Assembly: GCA_001972305.1 (NCBI GenBank)
Contig: BDDD01000549.1
Location: 301,488-365,487, forward strand
Source of the DNA: Cephalotus follicularis
Lineage: Eukaryota > Streptophyta > Magnoliopsida > Oxalidales > Cephalotaceae
Direction: 5' to 3'
DNA: 64,000 bases
Positions 34,037 to 44,916 of this stretch are shown here, in pieces; position 1 is the first letter of the stretch, and the number at the start of each line of letters is the position of its first letter. The notes beneath the pieces were generated by a model. The model searched no databases. It saw only the letters and a program-made list of their open reading frames with translations, and was not told where the DNA came from. The translations under genes were made by a program, and so were the position numbers.

Positions 34037-35095
34037 TTGCACATTCTCTCAAGCTATCTCAAGTACAATACCAAGCATTCACACAATCAAAAGAGATCAA
34101 ATTCAAAGCAATCATCTACATTTACAAAGCTTTATTCTTACCTCACATACACACTTGTAGCTTTGTTCAAAGTGAGCTTTATTGTAAACAAATTCATTAC
34201 GAATATGTTTTATGCTAATCTAGAGACCTCAACCACTTGCATTGCCAAATCCTTTGTTTTAGGCACTCCTATATCTATTACTCCGGACTTAGTTGCCGAA
34301 ATATTAGGAATTCCTAATGAGGGAATTACTAATTTTCATGATATTAGTAAAACGGAGGCCCTAGGAATTTGTCTAGAACAACCAAATGTCAATCCACTTA
34401 TGAATGTGACTAGTAGTCATTTGCCTATTGCCTCTAGGATCATTCTAATTCTTGTAACAAACACTTTTCTCCCAAAAGAAGGCTCGCACACCCTTCCTTC
34501 CGAGCGAGACCTTAAATTCATCGCTTGTGTTAAAAACGAAACCCCAATTAACCTTCCCTATCTTATTGTCAACCATCTTTTGTCTAGACCAAATCACACT
34601 CCATATCCTATGCTTCTTAGTAGGATCATTTCGTTTGTCCTTGCTTCACTTAACATAGGTTTTCCGGATGATGAGCAAAATATCAAACCTACCCATAAGC
34701 AATTGGTGAACAAGACAGGCCTTAGATTGTGTGGCATTGTTTTTGAGGATGGTGAGTGGGTCAAGATGAGAGGAAGAGGTAGAGAGAAAGTAAGAGAGCA
34801 AGCGGATGTTAGGGCTGGGGATGATGAGGAGGAGGAGGAGGACGATCCTCAACAGTATGAGGTGCGACCGAGTGCTAGCCCGAGCAGCAGCAGCAGCAGT
34901 AGACCCACCCTGGACTCACTTCTTGCCAGGATGGACCTTACTCAGGTAGATATTGAGTATCTCAAGGTCCAAATGCAGCAGTTTGGTGAAGGACAAGCTA
35001 ATATCCTTCAAGGTCAAGCGGATCTCCGACAGGGACAAGCGGACATCATTCAGCTACTTCAAAACGCTTTCCCACAGCACCCTCCTCCATCTTGA
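34037..35095 (+). CDS. plant transposon-like ORF, 352 codons, intact
   Basis: The function is not established. Residues about 55-245 resemble the 'putative plant transposon protein' family (PF20167-type), with MFYANLET near 57, PISITPDLVAEILGIPNEG at about 77-95, LPSERDLKFIACVKN and HTPYPMLLSRIISFVLASLN. That family usually lies in the gag position of large plant retroelements. A Glu/Asp run (DDEEEEEDD), a Ser run and a C-terminal repeat based on QGQAD (about 320-340) follow. The ORF ends about 340 bases before a purine tract. The first ~55 residues are LTR-like and probably not conserved, so Met57 at 34205 is an alternative start. Its intactness amid decay is notable. Confidence 0.6.
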   Translation: MHILSSYLKYNTKHSHNQKRSNSKQSSTFTKLYSYLTYTLVALFKVSFIVNKFITNMFYANLETSTTCIAKSFVLGTPISITPDLVAEILGIPNEGITNFHDISKTEALGICLEQPNVNPLMNVTSSHLPIASRIILILVTNTFLPKEGSHTLPSERDLKFIACVKNETPINLPYLIVNHLLSRPNHTPYPMLLSRIISFVLASLNIGFPDDEQNIKPTHKQLVNKTGLRLCGIVFEDGEWVKMRGRGREKVREQADVRAGDDEEEEEDDPQQYEVRPSASPSSSSSSRPTLDSLLARMDLTQVDIEYLKVQMQQFGEGQANILQGQADLRQGQADIIQLLQNAFPQHPPPS

Positions 35096-35432
35096 GCTTA
35101 CATTTGCATTATCATGTTTTTGTATTTTGGAACTTTGCATTTGTATTGTCTTTATTTCAATTTCCTTGGTTATGTATAAGACAATGTGAATTATGTACTT
35201 GAGGCTTTAAGTATTTAATGTTAAAATGTGGTTTATGATTGAGGATTTATGTGTTGAATGCCAAAGTGTTTTAATGTTTAAATGCTTTGTGTTGGATGAA
35301 TGTTATCTATATAAATGTCTCTTATTGCATTGCTATTATTGATAAAATTGTATATGTATGCATAAGTTGAGGGGGAGCTCTTCAATCCGTGATATGATTG
35401 AGGGGGAGCTTCCGTCTCTCTTTTTGTTGTTT

Positions 35433-35448
35433 GACAAAAAGGGGGAGA
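35433..35448 (+). other. purine tract of SIRE-like fragment
   Basis: GACAAAAAGGGGGAGA, preceded by TTGAGGGGGAGCT strings at 35367 and 35399, is typical of the plus-strand primer of SIRE-type copia elements. Confidence 0.6.
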
Positions 35449-36558
35449 GATTTATGTGCATTGCACATTGCCTTGAGATTGCATAAATGAATATATTGCG
35501 AATATATTGCATGTTGATGAAATGGCTTGTAATCTTGCTTTGAGCAAGTGTATTTTGTTATGACAAATGCATTGGATATGCCTATATTGGTAAATTTGGA
35601 CTTTGTCAAGTGATTTACCTATTGATGCTATATGCATAGTCAAGGTTTTTTATTACTGCTTTTAGAAGAAAACTAAGTGTATTGTTTTGTTTCCTCAAAA
35701 GGGAAACCAAGTGAAGTGTTTTATTGTTCCTCCAAGTGAGGCACAGTTAGTGAAGTGTTTTATTGTTTCCTCAAAAGTGAATTTAAGTGAAAGTGTTTAC
35801 CGTTTTCTCAAAGAAAACTAGTGTTATTTTACATATTATATATATGTAATTTCAGTGATTGATTGTGACTGAAGTGTTTCCGATAGTCTAGTGGCATGGA
35901 GTATGCCGCTGACTACGGAGGTGAGCAGATGTGCCAGGAACTGGCTCTAGCTTATTCACCAAATTTATCTGCATTGCAGACAGTGAGTGTTATATTGCCC
36001 TCCAAGTGCCGGCAATAAGTGTTTGCCTAGTCTATCACATCGGAGTGCATGGTGATAGTCAGGTGGTGTATCGGTTGAGCTAGGAGGTAGCACTAGATGA
36101 CACCCACCCAGTGTAGTGATTGATTGTACCCTTGTGCGGTATTCATGATCAAGTGATTGATTGTAGCCATTTGGCATGATTGCTTATTTCCTATTTAGCC
36201 AAGTGAGGACAACGGCTAATACCTACAATTACAGATTGAAGTGAAGAGTTCCACGAGCTGCTGAAGCTATACTTGGAGTCTTCTTATCTCAAGGTTGTTT
36301 AAGTTGTAATGTTATCGAATATCGAATATTGTAATAAGTCATACTCTGTTAAGTTATATTTACATTGTTGATATGTAATTTATGACTGGTATTGGATTTG
36401 GTATGCATGTAGTATGGGCTGCATGCGGATACTTTTATATAATCAAGTATGAATGATTGCTTCCGCTAAGGTTTAAATTTTATTGGATTTTAATAAATGC
36501 TGGATTAACTGATAATGATGTTTAAGCAATGGTAATTGGGAACGGGGTATGACAGACG

Positions 36559-36570
36559 TGGTATCATAGC
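36559..36570 (+). other. gypsy-A primer-binding site
   Basis: TGGTATCATAGC, four bases after the LTR end at 36554, one mismatch from TGGTATCAGAGC. Confidence 0.8.
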
Positions 36571-36615
36571 TTATTTTAAATAAGCTATCACTGGGATACT
36601 ATCATCGGTGATTTA

Positions 36616-36809
36616 ATGCCCCGCCAGTGCATGAAAATGTTCCGCAAATGACTGAAGGAGGGGATATTCCACAGATGAATGAAGGAGTAAATGTTCCACC
36701 AGTGCAAGATGAAAGGAGTAATTTCGACTGTATGGCTGATCTTTTTCAACAACAGATACAGGCCAATGCGGCGAATATGGAACAATTGCGACAGATGTAT
36801 GAAGCGAAT
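36616..36809 (+). pseudogene. gypsy-A gag, N-terminal part
   Basis: An ATG at 36616 soon goes out of frame. The frame from 36627 reads VPPVQDERSNFDCMADLFQQ then QIQANAANMEQLRQMYEANR, the gag N-terminal segment also seen in minus-strand gypsy-2. It is cut at 36809 by the solo LTR (CGAAT duplication) and continues at 42243 after the second CGAAT, where NQGYQNAPEVNQAVVFGRDL-like text follows. Confidence 0.75.
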
Positions 36810-37097
36810 CGTAATGCCCCTAAATTTCATAAATAATTATTATGAAATTGGTGCGTGTACGATCGTAAATAAAACGGATAGAGGCCCGGAGTAATAAAAA
36901 GGCATTATGCATTGAAGCCGAATTACGTTCCCCAAAACGGTAAATAAAGCCTATTTTTAATGCGCGACAGTAAGGCCCTATGTTCGCAATATTATTACGA
37001 TTATTTTGGTAGCCATTTGGATAATTTATGTCACAATACGCGGAATAATTGGGACCCTTAGTATTTTGGCTGGTCAATACTAAAGAGAAGCCAAAAG

Positions 37098-37104
37098 TAT
37101 AAAG
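37098..37104 (+). promoter_or_regulatory. TATA box of solo LTR
   Basis: TATAAAG in AAAAGTATAAAGGGGAAAG, ~290 bases from the LTR start. The related gypsy-2 LTR has GCATAAAGGG at the equivalent place. Confidence 0.5.
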
Positions 37105-37164
37105 GGGAAAGGGGGCGCATCACGCACCCGTGCAAAAGAAATAGTGGCGGGCGCTTTGTGCACC

Positions 37165-37332
37165 CGCACCAGAGAGAAAGGGAGAGAGATCGGGAGAGAA
37201 AGCGAGAAAGAAAGAGAGAGTGTGTGCCGGAGTCATCTACAAAGCGCCCGCACTAGAGAGAAAGGGAGAGAGATCAGGAGAGAAAGCGAGAAAGAAAGAG
37301 AGAGAGAGTGCTGGAGTTAGCTACCGGAATGG
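37165..37332 (+). repeat. 84-bp tandem duplication, GA-rich
   Basis: Two copies with period 84 of a unit containing CCCGCAC, AGAGAGAAAGGG, AAGCGAGAAAGAAAGAGAG and CCGGAGT, just downstream of the TATA box. The related gypsy-2 LTR has one copy. Confidence 0.8.
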
Positions 37333-37428
37333 GAGAGGACTGCGAGAAACCCAGGCGCTCCACCGACCGGTAACCTCTTCCCCCTTAATCTTTTCTCTTA
37401 TTTTTTCTTCTTCTCTCCCCATCACTGT

Positions 37429-39859
37429 TGTCACACCCCGTTTGTCGGTAGACACACATAAAGGTGATAAAGGCAATTAACATATAAATCCAGCTTATGC
37501 AAAACCATAAAATTTAAACCTTTAAACAGATATCAGTTGCGGAAGCATAAGATACATAAGCTGAAACACATGTAACGTGCATCCCATACTGCACGCTACC
37601 CAAAACAAGTCCATCATGTTAAAAGCCCACAAAAATGGAGTGTGATTACAGTACAAGATTGAATCCCATCGATAACAAACATCAGAACGATACATCATCA
37701 GTCCTTAAACAAAACCCAGTTATTACAAAACAGGAGAATAAGTAAAACCAAGAACAGAACATCATAACATCTTGTCCTTCACCCATGCTAGTCCAATCGG
37801 TCCACTACATCAATCTGTAAAGTAGGGGTTAGCCTTTGTCCTCACTCGGCTAAGTCATAAAGGTAGCTCGGGATCAACATTAAATGCATGTCATGTAATG
37901 TATGCATAAATGATGCAGTGCAGGAAATACCAGTCTATATATATATGAGAAATATATATATTTTGTAGTACAGTAAAAATAGCAGTGGGTACATATATAA
38001 GAAAATATATGCATGCAGGAACAGTACAGTAGTAACCCGGCCAGGGCTACATCAACAAGCACAGTAATGTCCGAGAAGGACCAACAGGCAGTACAGGATG
38101 TCCACATAGGACCACAACAACAGGCAGTATGTGTATTTGAAAATGTATTTTTCAGTAGCTGAATACCTTTGAACAATTCAGTAGTGTAAATCGTTTATCA
38201 GTTCGCTTGAAAATACGTTATTATCCAATACATATTTTCATACTCAAAATAGTACATTCTGAGTTCACATATGCGTTTCTAAATATCATACCTTTAGAAA
38301 TCATAAACAATTTACAAACAGTACACAAACAGGCAGTAAACAGTGTATGTGCAATGGATACAAATGCTCAAATGCACCCTAACAGGAATCGGGATCGTTT
38401 CGTATCGTTAGATGAAGAAACCTCCAAACAGTACCTAAAAGACATTGATGTCTATCAAAAGGCGTCGATGTATTTATCCATTAACGTCGATGCCCAAGTC
38501 CTTAGTGTCAGCATGTTCTACTGTCTAAAGACGTTGATGTCCATCTTACGCATCGACACTCAAGGTCTGGAACCTTGAAACGTCAACGTATTGCTTGTAG
38601 CGTCGACTTGTTAAGGTGGGAACCTTAGACGTCGACGTGTAACACGTCAAAACCCAGACAGGTATCTTAAGGCGTCGATGTCCTTCCAAAGACGTCGATC
38701 CGTTTCACATCAGTAACCCAGAAAATGATCAAAAGACATCGATGCCATAAAAAGGCGTCGACGTGTTTCGCATATCAGTCGTCTTCTTCCTCACGACATA
38801 ACAAACAGTAGCCATAACAAACCGTATACATGCAATTTAACATGTAATCAAGGCAGTAAACCCACATGCAGATACACATCACATATCTAGCATGTTCTGG
38901 CATCAATCCAGTGATCAAAATCAACTCAGTAATCATGCATTTCATACACCAAAACCATAGACCATGCATGAATATAAATCTCAAGGTTACAGTTATGGCT
39001 TTCCCTACCCTTCGTTCCACGTTAGGAACTGGAAAGTCCACCTATTTGCGTTCCAAACTGGTCACGGCAGCCTCTAGGTCCTTCCCGTTGCTGCAAGCCA
39101 CCAGTTCCAAGCTCCAAGCTCCAACCAAGTCCAACAATGGTGGTTTGGGTTTTCTCCCCTTAATTTTCTGTTTTCTTACCCTCACTGTGTTCCTCTCAAC
39201 TCTCTGGTTCTTTCCCAATCAGTAACAGCCGAAGGTAAGAGGTGAAGGCTATCTTTTATGCAACTCACCCTCGTTTCCTCTTCCTCTGTGTTTTTGTTGC
39301 AGGTCACATGTGTCTAGGATACCCCCCACCTCTGCATGCAGTTCTTTGCACTTGTTGCATGTTCAAACCCATGCCACACTTGTCCTCATAGCTTCAGTCT
39401 AGCAGGTTAGGCAGTCATATGCATGCACAACATGTCCCAATTCATGCCTCAAGGCGCCTGCAAAAGGCTCTAAAAAGTTCCCCCTTGCACGTTATTTGCC
39501 AGCAGGGTGACGTGCCTGACATTCGATGTTAAACGCATCGACGTCTTACGTCGACTTCTTTTCCCTTTTTACACGAGGGCGTCAATGTCCTCGCCCGCAT
39601 CGATGTGCATGTGCATGCAGTTACGTGTGCCCCTTTTGCTTCAAGGACGTCGACATGATTCTAAAGGCGTCGACGCGTTTCTCTAAAAACAGTGACGTTT
39701 TACCCTTTAAACACCCCTTTAACATTTTATTCCAAAATTTAACATTATTAGAGTTTGGATAACATCATCAAAGCCTGGGAAAACAATTCTTTTATTAATT
39801 CCACAATAAAAACACATTACATTGTGAAATTACAACATAGGAAAATCTCGGGCGTTACA
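37429..39859 (-). mobile_element. solo gypsy LTR (minus), nested in solo LTR
   Basis: TGTCACACCCC...GGGCGTTACA with ACTGT on both sides (37424-37428 and 39860-39864), 2431 bases. No internal domain. Collinear with the LTR parts of 24676-31575 and the start of 63565-64000. It holds TCGA-core clusters at 38450-38770 and 39530-39690. The 119-codon frame at 38866-39225 and the others show no conserved domain. Confidence 0.9.
38450..38770 (-). repeat. TCGA-core array in nested solo LTR
   Basis: GACATTGATGTC, GGCGTCGATGT, GACGTCGACGTG and GGCGTCGACGTG recur. A second cluster lies at 39530-39690. The two clusters flank the putative promoter region, as in the sister LTR. Confidence 0.78.
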
Positions 39860-40617
39860 ACTGTGCGCGCTGGCCGTGCGTTTTTCGACACCGTTAGCAT
39901 CGCGGATGGGGTGGGTTTTGGTGTAGAAGACTAGCTCTGGCCATTTTGACCACCTGTGTGGCGCTTCTTGACCAGAAGCGCTTGGCTAAGTCGACTTAGT
40001 GAGTTGACTCACTGCCGCCTGAAACCGCACGTTTGGCGTCGAGTCTCAGCGAGTCTTGTGAAGGGATGTGTATAACTAATGAATGTGTAGCATTTCTGGG
40101 TGGCGATCAGACCTGTTGAGGTCCGGAGAGTTGACTCAGTGAGTCGCAACTCGCTGCTGCTGGTGACACGGCGTTTGGTGCCGATTCACGGTGAGTTTTG
40201 AGCGGTTCTGAGTAGACCGTTCAATGTGAAACCTGTTTATGGGTGTTTCACAAGATGGGTGAGTTGGCCGGAATCTGGATGGAACTCTGGTGGCGACGAC
40301 ATTGAGTTATGTACGTTGATCGTTATGGAAATGTGTTGTATGTGCAGTGAGCAAGCTGATAATTTGGTTGGCAGCAATTTGGGAATGTTCGATAATGGAA
40401 CGTGCATCTCGACTTTACTGTTGCTACTGCTTTAACAGGTAGGGGAAATTTCATAATTGTTATTTAAGTTCCGTTATAATGGACATTTATGAATGAAATG
40501 AATGCAATAGACTGTGATATGAGCATGAACATGTGTTGTTGTTGATGAATGCTCTATTTTGAATGGATTTGGATGAGAATTGCATGTGTTTTCTGTTGTG
40601 TTTGTGCACTGCTCGCA

Positions 40618-41065
40618 GGACCAGCCGACTGTCCAAAGACGATAGCCAACGGTTCGAGGGTATCAGCCGACTATTCAGTGAGAACAGCCGACTACTCAAG
40701 GGGAAACAGCCGACAGTGCAATGGAGCCAGTCGACTGTTCATGCATTTTAATGGAGGACACTTCCTGCCGTTTGATTAAGTCGACTGCCGAGAGAGTGTA
40801 GCCGACTGTTTGGGATGACAGTCGACTGTCCACGCGTCAGTTTACCCGGATTCGCTAAGATGGCAATGATGGGGTCAGTGGTGATGTAGAAAATACGTAC
40901 TGTTCATGAAACAGCCGACTGTTAAAGAAGCAGCCGACTTTCAAACATGAGACAACCGACTGTTAAGGGAGGCAGCCGACTGCCAAATCTAGGACAACCG
41001 ACTATTAAAGGAGCAGCCGACTATCATGAGGAAACAACCGACTGTCATGAAAGGGCAGCCGGCTA
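40618..41065 (+). repeat. CAGCCGACTG array, about 16 copies
   Basis: CAGCCGACTGTT, CAACCGACTG and CAGTCGACTGTC recur every 20-35 bases. The array is homologous in position to the gypsy-2 array at 16690-17020. Confidence 0.82.
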
Positions 41066-42242
41066 TTGAGGGACTGACTTGCATTTTGAGCATATGTTTG
41101 CATCGCATTTTGATATGAAATGAAATGATGATTTAAATGCGAATGATTCTAAAGTGTGTTATTCATTTTTTGAAATGTGTACATGATTTTATGCAAATCA
41201 TTATTTGATATGAAAATGTATATTTCGATAAATGTATATTTTCGACGGATTAAAACATGGTTTCAAAGACGCAATACATTTTAAAATAAATGTATTATTT
41301 CCAGTATTTTATAAACTACTTGGAAACGATTTGATTTGAATTGATTTGTTGATTGTGATTGATGCCGTACTCACTGGGGTGACGGAGTGTCACCGATGGC
41401 TGGGGGCGGGGATGTTCACCTAGGGGCCAGGAGATGGCTAGGGATGCCCAAATACAATGTTACTAAATACTGAATGCAAGTAACACGGGGTACCATGATT
41501 GCTGAACACAGAGTGCGAGCATCATGAGTCTGATATGTTTCCTTGCTTCTTGACCCGGGAGTCGGGGGCCGAAGTAAGAGTACGACGTCAGGGCCAGGAG
41601 ATGGCGGCGCTCTTCGTACAGTTGATTTGAATTGATGTGATTTGATTTGATTTGATTTGGTTGTCCAGTGAGACATGATTGATGATCTGATGGTTGTGGC
41701 CACTTGGTATGGTTGCACATATTTGCATAGATACATATATGTATATATGTATTGTGATATATGTTATATTGCATCATGGATGCATTCATTTCAATGCATT
41801 CATTATCATTGACCATAAATTACACTTATGATTTAGCCGAGTGAGGACAAAGGCTAACCCCCTACTATTACAGATTGATGCAGTGACTTGGACATCGACC
41901 GTGCGCGGCCGAATCAGAGGGGAGACGGAATTTAATCTACTTGAATAAATGTTAAAACAATTAAAACATGTTTTGTTTCGGATTACTGTACTAATGTTTT
42001 AATGGTGTTAATCGACTTTGATGACGCTCCGTTTGTGGGCAGTTGACAATGACTAAATAATGTTAAATGATGGAATCATGTGGTATGGGACGCATGATTC
42101 GGTTTGTTTTTCAGCTTATATTTAAATGCTTCCGCAAGATGTTAATGGTATTTAAAGTTTTAATTTTACCGTATTTGTATAAGCTGAATATTTATGTTAA
42201 ATTGCCATGACCTTTATGTTGTCAATTAAACGGGGTGTGACA

Positions 42243-43078
42243 CGAATCAAGGGTACCAGAATGCACCTGAAGTTAATCAAGCTGTTGTATTTGGGAGAGA
42301 TCTGGAGAGGTTCATGAGGCAGAATCCTCCGATATTTAAGGGTGAACTTGATGCCACCATAGCAGAACAGTGGATGAGGGACATGGAGAAAATATTTGCT
42401 GCTTTGGAGTGCACAGATGAGCAAAAGTTGAACTTTGCAGTGTACCGGTTATGGGGAGAAGCTACCCATTGATGGGAGTTGATTGAAGCAAAATGGGAAT
42501 CTCTTGATCTTTGCAGAACTTGGGATAGATTTCAGTCTGAGTTCAGTGATGCTTATGTTCCACAGATGGAGCGTGATTGAAGGGAGACTGAATTGTTGGA
42601 GCTGCATCAAGGAGACATGACGGTAGCTCAATATCAGACCAGATTCATTGAGTTGGCTTGACACACGCCTTATCTAGTGGAGGGAGAGTTAAGGAAGATA
42701 AGGAGTTTCTTGAAGGGTTTGAGGCCAGACATCAGGTCCAAGCTGGTGGCACTACAGTTGACTTCCTTTGTTGATGTATAAAGAAAGCAAGGATTCTGGA
42801 GGCAGATGCAAATGAGAGAAGGATGGAGAGGTCTCGTAATTCTCAGTCAAGATCCGCTTATTCACAAGGGCAGGGAAGTAATAATCCTGCTGGGTCATCA
42901 AATTCTGGTAACAAGGGGCAAGGAGGTTCTCGACGGAATACTTCTCGTTCAAGGACCCCTAATCGAGGTGGCCAACAAGGTTCTGGAGTGTGTTCTTTTT
43001 TGTGGTCTCTCGAACCATAATGAAAGTGTTTGTTGGAAGAGAATGGGATAGTGTTTGAAGTGTGGCTCGTAAGAGCAT
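42243..43078 (+). pseudogene. gypsy-A gag core and zinc knuckle, broken
   Basis: Continues the gag cut at 36809. Broken frames show the PF03732-type core: FGRDLERFMRQNPPIFKGEL, DATIAEQWMRDMEKIFAALE, a stop in GEATH*WELIEAKWE, FSDAYVPQMERD*RETELLE and LRKIRSFLKGLRPDIRSKL. A Ser/Gly/Arg-rich linker follows, with a CLKCGS*EHMLKDYP knuckle that has a stop and whose last Cys is Tyr. At least four stops and a slip near 42780 kill it. Confidence 0.85.
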
Positions 43079-43816
43079 ATGCTGAAGGATTATCCGATAG
43101 TGAAAGAGCATATGCAAAGAGGTGCTGGAGCTAGTGGTAGTGGTGCGGTTGGTCCTTCAAGAAAGGATACCGAAAAAGGGATTGTGAAAGATAGGGTCTA
43201 TACCTTATCTAAGGATGATGTGCCAGAATCTACTTCTGTTGTGGGAGGTACCATTTTCATATCCGGTATATCAACTCGTGCCTTAATTGATCCGGGCACT
43301 ACACACTCATTTATTGCATCATGTTTTCTGTGCAATATGCATTGTATGACTAATCGTTTATTGTATGTGCTGGAGGTGAGTACTCCAACTGGTGTTTATT
43401 TGAGAGCTGATACTACAATGAAGGAGTGTGATGTCACGATAGTAGGAGTTCAGCTATTCGCTGAACTGATTGTATTGCCGATCCAGGATTTTGATATTAT
43501 CTTGCGGATGGATTGGCTCTATGTTCATCGAGCTTGTGTTGACTGCTACAACAAGGAAGTGATTTTTCATCTATCGAATGGAGTTGTGTTCAAATTCATG
43601 GGAGAGAAGCTGACTTCTACTCCGGTTATTTCTTACACTCGAGCAATGAAATATCTCGAGAAAGGATGTGAAGGTTATTTGGCGTATGTGATTAATCATA
43701 CGAAAGGTATGCTTAGTCTGGAACAGGTTCCCGTTGCTTGCGATTTTCCTGATGTATTTCCAGATGATCTTGTTTCATTACAGCCAGAGAGAGATATGGA
43801 GTTTAGTATGCTCTGA
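43079..43816 (+). pseudogene. gypsy-A aspartic protease
   Basis: Open for 245 codons. The retropepsin region reads GGTIFISGISTRALIDPGTT then HSFIA. The catalytic Asp is present, but the motif is DPG instead of the D(S/T)G needed for activity. PIQDFDIILRMDWLYVHRAC is the second family block (usually ILGMDWL). The end, ACDFPDVFPDDLVSLQPERD, is the usual link to reverse transcriptase (normally DVFPEELPGLPP). The frame ends in a stop at 43814. Protease would cut the gag-pol polyprotein inside the particle. It is inactive by inspection. Confidence 0.85.
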
Positions 43817-44916
43817 TTTCTAAGGCTCCATACCGAATGGCTCCTGCTGAATTGAAGGAGTTGAAGGTGCAGTTGCAAGACTATCTTGACAAGGGGTTTA
43901 TCAGACCGAGTGTATCACCATGGGGAGCACCAGTCTTGTTTGTGAAAAAGAAGGATGGGTCGTTGAAGTTGTGCATTGACTATAGACTATTGAATCAAGT
44001 GACTGTGAAGAACAAGTATCCTCTTCCACACTTTGAGGAACTGTTCGATCAATTGCAAGGCTCAACTATGTTCTCTAAACTTGACTTGAGGACAGGCTAT
44101 CATCAGTTGAGGATCCGTGAAGGTGGCACTGAGAATACTACTTTTCGAACTAGATATGGGCACTATGAATTTCTAATACTGACGTTTGGTTTGACTAATG
44201 CCCCTACAGCTTTTATGTGTCTGATGAACAGAGTGTTTCAGAGTTACCTTGATCAATTTGTGGTTGTTTTCTTAGACGACATTCTGATTTATTCGAAGAG
44301 TATCTAAGATCACATGCAGCATCTAAGAATTGTGTTACAGACACTACGGAAAGAAAGGTTATTCGCCAAATTCAGTAAATGTGAGTTTTGGCTGGATCAT
44401 GTGACGTTCCTTGGTCACATTGTTTCGAGTGAAGGACTGTCAGTGGACCCTTCAAAGGTTGAGAGCATTGTGGATTGGCCCCAGCCGAAGAATGTTACTG
44501 AAGTTCGTAGCTTCTTGGGATTGGCTGGCTATTATCGAAGGTTTATTGCGGGGTTCTCAAGGATTGCAAGTCCGTTGACTCGGTTGACTCAGAAGAAGTC
44601 GAGTTTTGTATGGGATGATGCTTGCTTCACAAGATTTCAGGAGTTGAAGAGTCGGTTGATTTCGGCTCCAGTGTTGGTATTACCTGAGGGTAATGAGGGT
44701 TTTACTGTTTATAGTGATGCCTCTGGGAAAGGCTTGGGATGTGTTCTCATGCAATGTGGTCGGGTAATTGCCTACGCATCAAGGAAACTGAAACCGTACG
44801 AGGAGAATTATCCCGTACATGATATCGAGTTGGCTGCCTTAGTGTTTGCTTTGCAGAAGTGGCGACATTATCTCTATGGTGCACAATTTGAGATATTTAC
44901 AGACCAAAGAGTTTGA
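43817..44916 (+). pseudogene. gypsy-A reverse transcriptase and RNase H start
   Basis: Two open pieces (43837-44307 and 44314-44916) are separated by a single in-frame stop after [12 protein letters not shown]. The RT blocks are all recognisable: [87 protein letters not shown] (FxDD active site kept) and [19 protein letters not shown]. RNase H begins with [20 protein letters not shown] and [20 protein letters not shown] frame slip after FTDQRV ends it. The enzyme would copy the element RNA and degrade the template. Apart from the stop and the slip it is well preserved. Confidence 0.92.

Larger units (their letters stand above)
33274..35500 (+). mobile_element. SIRE-like (copia) LTR plus internal fragment, truncated
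   Basis: It starts TGTTGGCCTTTGCCACCCC after TAGAT (33269-33273), with TTTTGATGATTAACAAAC near 33320. It ends past a purine tract GACAAAAAGGGGGAGA (35433-35448). These features recall copia elements of the SIRE type. The intact gypsy-A 3' LTR lacks this block, proving insertion. No primer-binding site, pol or second LTR is visible and the right border is not sharp, so the block is rearranged. It contains an intact 352-codon ORF. Confidence 0.6.
31833..36554 (+). repeat. gypsy-A 5' LTR, split by SIRE-like fragment
   Basis: LTR segments 31833-33273 and about 35500-36554 align with the intact 3' LTR (46630-49095). Near the right junction (35500-35600) the 5' copy has ~90 bases the 3' copy lacks. 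The LTR ends GGGGTATGACA. Confidence 0.85.
36810..42242 (+). mobile_element. solo gypsy LTR in gypsy-A gag, with nested solo LTR
   Basis: It starts CGTAATGCCCC (the usual TG is CG here) and ends GGGGTGTGACA. CGAAT flanks both sides (36805-36809 and 42243-42247). Without the nested 37429-39859 block it is ~3.0 kb with no gag, pol or primer site, hence a solo LTR. Its start matches gypsy-2 (18616 leftward in reverse). It has a TATA box at about 37098, an 84-bp tandem duplication and a CAGCCGACTG array. Minor frames (40226-40435, 40549-40779 and others) have no support. Confidence 0.88.

Noticed and set aside
38866-39225. 119-codon plus-strand frame
   Set aside because: Antisense within a minus-strand solo LTR; the homologous LTR at 24676-31575 does not keep it.
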